A DNA stretch of 64,000 bases from the NCBI GenBank assembly GCA_964645585.1, contig CAZYAN010000015.1, positions 6,922 through 70,921 of the forward strand. Reading direction: 5' to 3'. Positions 54,673 to 62,494 of this stretch are shown here, piece after piece. The notes under the pieces are model-generated. The model searched no databases and was not told the origin of the DNA. It was given only the letters and a program-made list of their open reading frames with translations. The stretch's first letter is position 1. Each line of letters starts with the position of its first letter. The position numbers and the translations under genes are program-made. The stretch is from DATGSL01 sp964645585 (GTDB lineage: Bacteria > Verrucomicrobiota > Verrucomicrobiia > Opitutales > T3Sed10-336).

Positions 54673-56028
54673 GTGAAAGCTCTGCCCTTTTTGCCTCGTC
54701 TCAGTTTGTTCCTCGGTGTGATGGCCGCTGTCACCGGATGCCAACCGGCTTCGGCGCCTGCCGTCGACGAAGCGGTCACCACGGAGGCGGCGGCAACGGC
54801 CGCTGACGACGGCATTCCTGCCAACCCCGGGCCCGCCACTCCAACGCCGGTTTTGATGTGGGCTCAAACCGGCAGTGACATCCGCCGCGAGCTGCTTCGC
54901 GAACAGATCCATCGTTTCAATACGAGCCAGGATGAAATCCAGCTGAACGTGATGTTCGTGACGGCGGAGCGTTACAGCGAGATTGTGCGAGAAGCGGCCC
55001 TGAATGGTGAACTTCCCGATCTTCTCGAATTCGATGTGCCCGAACTTTATCGATACATTTGGCAAGGCTACCTGCTTCCGCTCGACGACCTGATACCAAA
55101 GGCAATCCGTGACGATCTCCTCCCGTCAGTCATCGCGCAAGGTTCCTACGAAGGACGCCTCTATTCAGTCAGCGCCGCTGAACCGGGCATCGGTCTTTAT
55201 CTCAATCCGCTCAAACTGCTCAACGTCAACACGCGCCTCCCCCGCTCGATCGCCATGGCATGGAGCGCCGAGGAATTTGATCAATTGCTCGGCGACCTTT
55301 ATGAACAAAACGGCGGCAAGCCGGTTCTCGATCTCGGCCTCCAGCGAGGACCGGAATGGCTCGCCAACGTCATCGGTCCCGCCGTTCTCCAATCCGCTGG
55401 CGCCGGCCTGGTCGATACAGCGGGCCGCGCCGCCTCCGGAACGCTCGATGGAGAACAGGCCGTGAGCGCCATGGCGCTCGTTCAATCGTGGTTTAAAAAT
55501 GGATACATCGATCCGAACGAAGACGGCGAAGCCTTCACCGCTGGACGCGTCGCCTTCTCCTGGTCCGGCCATTGGGATTTTCCGCGCTACGACGCCGCCC
55601 TCAACGGCCGGCTCACAGTAGTTCCGCCGCCCGACTTCGGAAAGGGAGTTCGCACGGGACACGGCGGGTGGAGCTGGGCCATTCCGCGCGACGCGAACCA
55701 CCCCGAAGCGAGCATGGCGGTCCTCCTACACATGCTCGAACCCAAACAAGTTCTCGAAATGGCAAGCGCGACGGGCGCCATCCCATCCAGACGCAGCGTC
55801 ATCGGCCGCTCATCCCACTACGGCCCGGAAATGCCGCTTCACTTGTTTGCTCGACAGCTTGAAGAGGCGTACGCACCCCGACCCCGCTCTCCCGTTCTCG
55901 CCGAAATGCTCCATTACTTCACAGACGCCTTGTCTGACTTGCAGAACGGTGCCGACGTGAAAGCAACCCTTTCCACTGCCGCCGCGGAAATCGACAAGGT
56001 GCTTGCCGACGCCCATGGCCCTCCTTGA
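54673..56028 (+). CDS. Orphan extracellular solute-binding lipoprotein
   Basis: A 451-residue family 1 solute-binding protein. It starts with GTG, has a signal peptide and lipobox AVTGC (lipidation Cys23), then an Ala/Thr/Pro-rich linker, and a mature domain starting VLMWAQTGSDIRRELLREQIHRFN. Motifs DLLEFDVPELYRYIWQGYLLPLDDL and GHGGWSWAIPRDANHPEASMAVLLHML are typical of sugar-binding proteins of ABC importers. No permease or ATPase lies nearby, so it is either an orphan subunit or has another role. Convergent with the hybrid kinase. Confidence 0.85.
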   Translation: MKALPFLPRLSLFLGVMAAVTGCQPASAPAVDEAVTTEAAATAADDGIPANPGPATPTPVLMWAQTGSDIRRELLREQIHRFNTSQDEIQLNVMFVTAERYSEIVREAALNGELPDLLEFDVPELYRYIWQGYLLPLDDLIPKAIRDDLLPSVIAQGSYEGRLYSVSAAEPGIGLYLNPLKLLNVNTRLPRSIAMAWSAEEFDQLLGDLYEQNGGKPVLDLGLQRGPEWLANVIGPAVLQSAGAGLVDTAGRAASGTLDGEQAVSAMALVQSWFKNGYIDPNEDGEAFTAGRVAFSWSGHWDFPRYDAALNGRLTVVPPPDFGKGVRTGHGGWSWAIPRDANHPEASMAVLLHMLEPKQVLEMASATGAIPSRRSVIGRSSHYGPEMPLHLFARQLEEAYAPRPRSPVLAEMLHYFTDALSDLQNGADVKATLSTAAAEIDKVLADAHGPP

Positions 56029-56127
56029 CGCACCTCTCCCGCGGTTCCGTCAACCGCACAGATCCAAGGCTGAACCCAGTTCAGCGCGGCTTCCACACAC
56101 GGACAACGACCAAGAGCAAAAGATTCT

Positions 56128-58892
56128 TCATTTTGCCTTCTCTTCTTCCGGCTGCTCCTCGACCGGATCCTTTCCAAGAACGCGGCGGAGTAATTTCCCC
56201 ATTTCACTCGACCGGTATGGCTTGGACAGAACCCCGTAGAATCCTTTGTTGAGATAATACTCCTCCGTATCGTCGCTGCTGTATCCGCTCGAAACAATCG
56301 CCCGAACATCCGGGTCGAGCTTTCGCAATTCTTCAAAGGTTTCCTCTCCACCCATTCCTCCAACGATTGTCAGGTCGAGAATCACGACATCATACGGACG
56401 CTGCACAGCGAGATAACGCCGGTACAAAGCCAGCGCCTCTTCGCCGTTTCGGGCAACATCACATTCGTATTCGAGCCGTTGGAGCATCCCTTGAGCCAAG
56501 GAGATAATTTCCGGATCATCATCCATGAACAGGATTTTGCCGGAGCCGATCGTCAGCGCCGGTTTGCGGCGTCCCTCCGCTTCCACCGGCTCTTCGGATT
56601 TCGGCAGATAGACCGAAAATTTCGTACCTTTGCCGACCTCCGATTCCACTTCGATTCGACCCCCGTGATCGTTGACAATCGAGGCCACCGTCGCCAGTCC
56701 GAGACCGGTCCCCGTCTTCTTTGTCGAAAAAAACGGCTCGAAAATTCGCCGCAGGTTTTCCCGCGGTATTCCCCGGCCGTTGTCGATCACGTCGATCCGC
56801 AGATAGTCTCCCGCTTTCAAATTCGGATGCTGTCCGGCTCGGATGACAACGTTGTCTCCGGTTATCAAAATTTTTCCGTCCCGCCGGTCGATTCCCTGGA
56901 TCGCGTTGATGATCAGGTTTTGAAACACCTGCGACACACGCGGAGCATTGACGAAGACCGGATGCAAATCATCCGCCAAGCGCACTTCCGTCTTCACCGG
57001 TGAGCCGGAAGCGGAGAGGCGCACGCAGTCGTTGACCAACTTCGTCAGGCAGATCGCTTTTCGATCGGTCGAACGGCTGCGGGCAAATGTCAGCAACTGC
57101 CGGGTCAGGTTCTTTGCCGACAGTCCCGCGCGCTCCGCGCTTTCGAGCTTGTCCCACTCGCGGAGTTCCCGTCCAAGCGAAATTCCGCCGACGATCGTCG
57201 TGAGCAAATTGTTGAAATCGTGCGCCACGCCGCTCGCAAGCATTCCGAGCGCCTCCATGCGATTGCTCTTCACCAGTTCTTCAGGCGTCAGCGACATCTC
57301 CTCGGGATCGCGGAAGACCACGACCGCGCCGGTGATTCGGCTGTTCGCATCGCGCAACGGCCGCGCGGAAACGATAATCTGCCGACGTCCGTGTTCCGGA
57401 TGCTCAAGCAGATATTCTCGGCTGAACAGGAATTCATCACCCGCAGCCAAAACCCTGTCGGCAAGATTGCCAGCCGGCCGGCCGCCGTCGGCAAAGACCA
57501 GCGACAGCGCGTTCTCCAAGCTTCGTCCCGCCGCGATTTTCGGATCCAGTCCGGTCAGGTCGCTCGCTTTGGCATTGAAGAAAATAACCTTGGAATCGGC
57601 GTCCGTTACAATCACGCCTTCATTGACGTCATTCAACGCCGCCCTCAGCACCTCCGGTCCCGCACCGAGAAGCGCCTTTGGCACGTCCGTCTGAAAACCC
57701 AGGATGCGCAGAAGTTCGCCGCGCCGATTGGACACGCGAACCAGATGAGTGGGCAAATCGACCCGGGAACCGTCGCTTCGAATCATGCGCAGCTCCAGCG
57801 AAAACGTCTCGTAACGAGTCTCGGTCATCCGGTTCGCAAAGAGCGTTTCGACCTGTTCAGCGCCCGATGCCTCGGCATCGATCAATCGACGAAAGGTTTC
57901 GGGAACAGCATGAAGATCATTTTCCGCATACCCGAGCATGCGGCACCATCCCGGTGAGAAAAAGGCTTTCTGCACACGGTAATCCAGGTCGAAGAAACCG
58001 GCGTTGCCGTGCTGCACCAACGTGAGAAAACGTTCCTCGTTTTGCAGGCATTGCTCTTCGACTTCCTTGCGCTCCTGAATGTTGAGATGCACACCGGTCA
58101 CACGCTCCAACTGCCCGGTCAGGCCGTAGTACCGGACGCCCGCGCTCTGTATCCAGAGATAATGGCCGTCTTTATGACGCATTCGAAACTCGACCGAGAA
58201 ACCAACTCGGCTTCCGGGTTCGCCCCGAGTCGGACGATCGGGTGCCGCCTCGGAATCTTCGGGATGGGTCAACTCAAAGTAGGTGTTGTAATCATCGGCG
58301 AGTTCGTGCGGCCGATATCCAAGCAGCCGTTTCCACCCAGGCGAGTAGTGACACCGGCCTTCCGGGAACACGATCGAGAAAAGTCCTACCTGCTCCGCCT
58401 CATCGAGGTCCTCGTAACACCCGCTGTCATCAGCGGGCTGCGCGGCAGGCGCGGCGACCGGATCCATTTCCACCGCTGAAGCGCCCTGATGACGCGTGAC
58501 CAGCGCCGCGAAGACAGCCTCGCCTTGCGGTGGATCGAGCTTCTCGAGAATAACCGTCGCAAATGTCGGTTCAGCCGCCTCCTCAAGTTGGGCCTCGTCC
58601 TCAACCGCCAGCTCCAGCTCGATCGGGGCCTTGGTCTCGGTCAAGAGACTCCATTGCAATTCGCGGTCTTCTTTGGTCTCGGCCAGCACCTCGAACCGAA
58701 ACAAATCCGTAAATAAACGACCGACAATGGGCCGCTCTTCGCTCGCGTTCCACCAGGAAATCGCGATCGAGGTGGCTGCCGTCACCTTGCCACTCGAGGA
58801 TATAAAAATTACCGCTGTCAAGGCTCGCACCGGGGTGTGTATAGCTGTCGAAGACACCAGATTTGTACGGGTTTCGCTGTATATCAATCATA
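56128..58892 (-). CDS. Cytosolic hybrid histidine kinase with PAS domains; frame uncertain at start
   Basis: A hybrid sensor of about 920 residues. PAS domains (FSIVFPEGRCHYSPGWKRLLGY, FFDLDYRVQKAFFSPGWCRML, VIVTDADSKVIFFNAKASDLTG) are followed by a HisKA domain with the phosphoacceptor in GMLASGVAHDFNNLL near residue 555, an ATPase domain (QVFQNLIINAIQGID, DNGRGIPRENL, GTGLGLATVASIV) and a C-terminal receiver (ILFMDDDPEI, VVILDLTIVGGMGG). No membrane segment is seen. The main frame begins only with TTG at 58887, whereas ATG at 58892 overlaps the stop of the lipoprotein gene as ATGA but is in another frame for about the first 50-100 codons. This suggests a frameshift between about 58730 and 58800. 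Confidence 0.82.
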
Positions 58893-59544
58893 ACCCGTTC
58901 TCTTGCGTCAACTCTTCCACAGCGCTCGCAATCTCCTGGGCAAGCGTCGAGGTGCCGTCGCTCAGGCTCGCGGCGAGCTGTCCAAAATTCGCACCATCCC
59001 ACGGAAGCCTGTCCTTTTGAACGTATCCGCTCGCCAATACTTCCTCACCGTCCCCGGCTCGCAGCTCCCAGCTCGCGTAAAATACCGCATGCGGTCCCTT
59101 CGTCCCCACCACCCCTTCCGCCCGAAGGATCGTCACATGAAGCTCATAATCCGGCAATGGCTGCGGCCGGGCCGGATACGCCACGACACGCTTTACCGCG
59201 GGCTCCCGCTGCAGAGCCTCGACCAGCAAGCGCGCAACCCCATACTCAAGCGATTCCGCCCAGCGATGAGATTGTGAATACATGATTCGGTTAGCCCCTT
59301 CGCGCACGGCGATGCCCGGAGAATCCAAATACCGCGCCACACTCAGCCGCGCCATTCCGACAACGGATCCGGAGTCGCTGTCACCCTCGGAATCCGCCTC
59401 GTAATCGTCGAGGTTGAGAACGTAGAACCGCGTGGTGTCAATGACCGGCCGAAAGCCGCAGCCGCTTCCCAGGAACAGGACACCGGCAAGCCCCCCGTTC
59501 AACAGACAGACGAGCAACCGCCGTACATTCCAATTTTTACTCAT
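58888..59544 (-). CDS. PqiC-like ABC-type transport auxiliary lipoprotein
   Basis: A 218-residue outer-membrane lipoprotein. It has a lipobox FLGSGC (lipidation Cys29) and opens FRPVIDTTRFYVLNLDDYE, like DUF330/PqiC proteins that pair with MCE systems. Motifs LDSPGIAVREGANRIMYSQSHRWAE (shortened here), LLVEALQREPAVKRVV and TSTLAQEIASAVEEL also fit. It lies 12 bases after mlaD and overlaps the kinase start by 4 bases (ATGA), so the operon continues into the kinase. Role: probably docks the MCE complex to the outer membrane. Confidence 0.85.
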   Translation of the reverse strand: MSKNWNVRRLLVCLLNGGLAGVLFLGSGCGFRPVIDTTRFYVLNLDDYEADSEGDSDSGSVVGMARLSVARYLDSPGIAVREGANRIMYSQSHRWAESLEYGVARLLVEALQREPAVKRVVAYPARPQPLPDYELHVTILRAEGVVGTKGPHAVFYASWELRAGDGEEVLASGYVQKDRLPWDGANFGQLAASLSDGTSTLAQEIASAVEELTQENGL

Positions 59545-59556
59545 GATTCCAATCCT

Positions 59557-60546
59557 TCACCGTTCAGGCGCCGTCGTGCCCCGTAATATTGCCTGCGGGT
59601 TTCGCTCGAGAAACTCAGCCAGCCGCTCGACCGAGCGAGCCGCCTCCTCAATTGTCGTTAAGGTCTCGCCCAGCTGATAGCCGAGGTTCATGCGCGGACC
59701 AAACAGGTCGCGAATCGCGGACAGCGTTTCCTCCGCATTCTCCAAGGTTTTTCGGAACTGCTCCGATGACATCGAAACTTCCGCCACTGCCGGTTGCACT
59801 TGCTCCTCGACTCGCTGCGCGAGGCGGCTCACGTCCGCGAAACTTTGTTCCGCCGCGCGAAGGGTCTGCTGCAATTGTCCCGAGTCCAGCAAGGCCTGTA
59901 CGCCCGCCATCGCCGTATGCATACGGTCAAACAGTTCATCGAATCGCGCCTCTTCGAGCGACGTTGTCGCCGTCTCGAGAAGGCGCCGCGCCGATTCGCC
60001 AAGGGCGGCGAAGTCGATGTCGCCAAGCTGCCGCGCAATTTCGGCGAGGTTGTCCGTCACACCGGTCAACACCGATCCGACCGTCGGCACCGCAACATAG
60101 TCCGGATGTTCCAGAGCCAGCGCCTTCTCCGGCGGAACGCCGAAGTAGTCCATTTCCACAAACAGTAAACCAGTGATCCCGATGAGATCGAGCCGCGCCT
60201 GCAGGCCGTCCGCAACCATCTGTTCCAGTGTGGCCGGGTCCCGCAAATCGCCAAGTCTTCCATCGTGCGCCGCGGGATTGCGATCGATCTCGCAAATGAC
60301 TTCCACACGGGTTTTGTTTTTCCCGGTATAACGGACCCGGATGTCGATCACCTGCCCGACTTTCACTCCCATTAAGCGAACCGCCGATCCGCGCTCGAGT
60401 CCGTACACCGATTCATCGAAGAACAGCACCGCCTTCTGGCTCTCGCGCCACCACGCCTGCGCGCCAAAACCGAGAATACCGGCGACGGCAAGCACGAGCG
60501 CACCGAGGACAAAGATTCCAATCAAGGTGGGACTGTATCGTTTCAT
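59557..60546 (-). CDS. mlaD: MCE-domain lipid transport protein MlaD
   Basis: The periplasmic substrate-binding part of an Mla-type phospholipid transporter. The 329-residue protein has one N-terminal transmembrane helix (PTLIGIFVLGALVLAVAGILGF), then a single MCE domain (about 38-125; AVLFFDESVYGLERGSAVRLMG, VKVGQVIDIRV, GLQARLDLIGITGLLFVEMD), and a long helical tail (about 165-320) with heptad-like Leu/Ala spacing that may form a coiled coil through the periplasm. The ATG overlaps the mlaF stop by 4 bases. Confidence 0.92.
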   Translation of the reverse strand: MKRYSPTLIGIFVLGALVLAVAGILGFGAQAWWRESQKAVLFFDESVYGLERGSAVRLMGVKVGQVIDIRVRYTGKNKTRVEVICEIDRNPAAHDGRLGDLRDPATLEQMVADGLQARLDLIGITGLLFVEMDYFGVPPEKALALEHPDYVAVPTVGSVLTGVTDNLAEIARQLGDIDFAALGESARRLLETATTSLEEARFDELFDRMHTAMAGVQALLDSGQLQQTLRAAEQSFADVSRLAQRVEEQVQPAVAEVSMSSEQFRKTLENAEETLSAIRDLFGPRMNLGYQLGETLTTIEEAARSVERLAEFLERNPQAILRGTTAPER

Positions 60547-61334
60547 GAGTTTCCGTACTGCTTCGTCGATGCCCCGGCGGCATCGTCCTCTCCTCGTGTG
60601 AGAAACCGCCGCGCGCGCGGATCCCCGCGCTCCTTCAACTCCTCCGGCGGCCCGAGGGCGATCGCGCCCTTCGCCTCTGGGTCGAGCATCAAAACCCGGT
60701 CGGCTATGGTAAAGATGCTGTCGAGCTCATGGGAAACCACGAAGACCGTTGTTCCGAGACTGTCGCGGATCTTCAAGATTAACTCATCGAGATGACGCGA
60801 GGTCAATGGATCCAGTCCGGCTGATGGTTCATCGAAGAACAAAAACCGCGGGTCGAGCGCGAGAGCCCGCGCCAAGCCCGCACGCTTTTTCATTCCGCCG
60901 CTCAGCTCCGCGGGAAACCGTTCCGAAAATTCTTCGAGGCCGACCAGCGAAAGTTTCAGTGCGACCAACTCCGCGATTTCCCTTTTGTTCAACCGAGTGT
61001 ATTCGAGCAATGGAAGCGCGACATTCTCGCCGACAGTCATCGAACTCCAAAGCGCCGCGCTCTGATAAAGGATTCCCATCTCGCGCCATAGTTTCCGTCT
61101 CGCCGCGGCGTCGGCCGCCGTAAAACTCCGGCCGCAATACAGAACCTCGCCCCGAAACGGTTCATGCAGCCCGATCATATTCTTCAGCAGCGTGCTCTTC
61201 CCGCAGCCGCTCGGTCCCATCACAACAAATACCTCTCCGCTTTCTACCGTGAACGATATATCGCGAAGGATGACCTCCTTCTGGTAACGGCACTCGAGAC
61301 CGCGAACTTCAATGGCCGGAGCTTCCGCTGTCAT
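60543..61334 (-). CDS. mlaF: ABC ATPase MlaF
   Basis: The ATPase of the lipid transporter, on the cytosolic face. The 263-residue protein has Walker A MGPSGCGKSTLLKN, Q-loop ILYQSAALWSSMTV, signature LSGGMKKRAGLARALA, Walker B FLFFDEPSAGLDP and switch VVSHELD. The start is placed at Met 61334 (MTAEAPAIEVRGLE), the first Met before the fold; the open frame reaches 61394 but overlaps mlaE. It lies 13 bases after mlaE. Confidence 0.93.
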   Translation of the reverse strand: MTAEAPAIEVRGLECRYQKEVILRDISFTVESGEVFVVMGPSGCGKSTLLKNMIGLHEPFRGEVLYCGRSFTAADAAARRKLWREMGILYQSAALWSSMTVGENVALPLLEYTRLNKREIAELVALKLSLVGLEEFSERFPAELSGGMKKRAGLARALALDPRFLFFDEPSAGLDPLTSRHLDELILKIRDSLGTTVFVVSHELDSIFTIADRVLMLDPEAKGAIALGPPEELKERGDPRARRFLTRGEDDAAGASTKQYGNS

Positions 61335-61347
61335 CGCACTTCTTTCA

Positions 61348-62469
61348 TTAAATCCCCAGCCGGTCGAAGAGCACCGCGAACAGTGCGTCCGCAATAATCA
61401 CCAATAATATTCCGAGCACCACGGCGGAAGTCGCCGCGGCCCCGACACCCGACGCGCTTCGCTGACACTGAAGCCCGCGCAGACATCCCGAAAACGCGAT
61501 GATCGCCCCAAATACGATGGCTTTGATCAGCCCGGACGCAACATCCGTGAGCCCGACCGCTCCGAGTGTTTGATTGATGTAGGTGCCTGGCAAAATATCC
61601 ATGGCCGTCGCCGCAACAAACATGCCGCCGAAAATCCCGAGAAAATTCGCGTAAATTCCAAGCAGCGGCATCATTAGAAATAAGGCCGCCATCCGCGGCA
61701 TGACCAGAAAATCAATCGGCGAGGCGCCCATTGTCCGCAAAGCGTCGATCTCCTCGCCTACTTTCATCGTCCCGATCTGCGCGGCGAACGCGGCACCAGT
61801 CCGGCCGCACAAAACCACCGCCGCCATCATCGGCCCCATCTCTCGCACGACTGCAAGCCCGACCAGGTTCGCCACAAATATGTCAGCGCCAAACTGACGA
61901 AGCTGAATCGACGCCTGATACGCCATGATTACACCGACAAGAAAACTGATCAGTCCAACAATCGGCAGCGCGTGCGCACCGGTTTGCTGCATGGCCTCCA
62001 GCGCCTCGCCCCACCGAAACTTTCGCGGTCTCGCGAGTACCCGAACCGTGCCGAGCGTGACTTCACCGGCAAAGGTAATCGCCTCTGCCAACTGTCCAGC
62101 GAAACGCTCGATCGAAGCGTCGCTCCGCTCAAACCAGCGCCGGCCGGCGCCCGAATCTTTCGCTTTTCGGCCCCGGCGCGGCGCCTGTTCAAGCAGCGGA
62201 CCGAGTCCCGGAGGCATAGAGACCGGACGAAACCGCCAAGCATGATCCCGGCAGAACTCCCGTGCCGAAACAAGAAACACTAGTAACCGGCTGTCCCACC
62301 CGCTGACATCCGAACAATCGACCACAAGCTCCTGCGTGTCACCCCTCGCCTTTGCGGACTTCATCACCGCGCCGAATTCAGGCGCCGTCGCAAAAATTGA
62401 CCAAACACCGGTCAGTCGCAATCGCAACGCTCCTCCCTCCTTGTCAACGGCAACCTCTCCCTTTTCCAT
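61348..62469 (-). CDS. mlaE: MlaE permease fused to an MlaB-like STAS domain
   Basis: The membrane permease of the phospholipid transporter. The first about 100 residues are a STAS domain (LRLRLTGVWSIFATAPEF, ELVVDCSDVSGWDSRLLVFL with the conserved Ser), equal to the separate MlaB subunit of E. coli. The C-terminal permease (about 130-373) has GEALEAMQQTGAHALPIVGL, AVVREMGPMMAAVVLCGRTGA, MKVGEEIDALRTMGASPI and several transmembrane segments. At 373 residues the fused form is longer than plain MlaE (about 260). It precedes mlaF by 13 bases and follows the UbiB-like gene by 25. Confidence 0.93.
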   Translation of the reverse strand: MEKGEVAVDKEGGALRLRLTGVWSIFATAPEFGAVMKSAKARGDTQELVVDCSDVSGWDSRLLVFLVSAREFCRDHAWRFRPVSMPPGLGPLLEQAPRRGRKAKDSGAGRRWFERSDASIERFAGQLAEAITFAGEVTLGTVRVLARPRKFRWGEALEAMQQTGAHALPIVGLISFLVGVIMAYQASIQLRQFGADIFVANLVGLAVVREMGPMMAAVVLCGRTGAAFAAQIGTMKVGEEIDALRTMGASPIDFLVMPRMAALFLMMPLLGIYANFLGIFGGMFVAATAMDILPGTYINQTLGAVGLTDVASGLIKAIVFGAIIAFSGCLRGLQCQRSASGVGAAATSAVVLGILLVIIADALFAVLFDRLGI

Positions 62470-62494
62470 CGCAAATTAAAAGCCTCGCCTGCGA

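Noticed and set aside
55587..55802. Minus-strand frame inside the solute-binding protein gene
   Set aside because: Shadow frame without features of its own.
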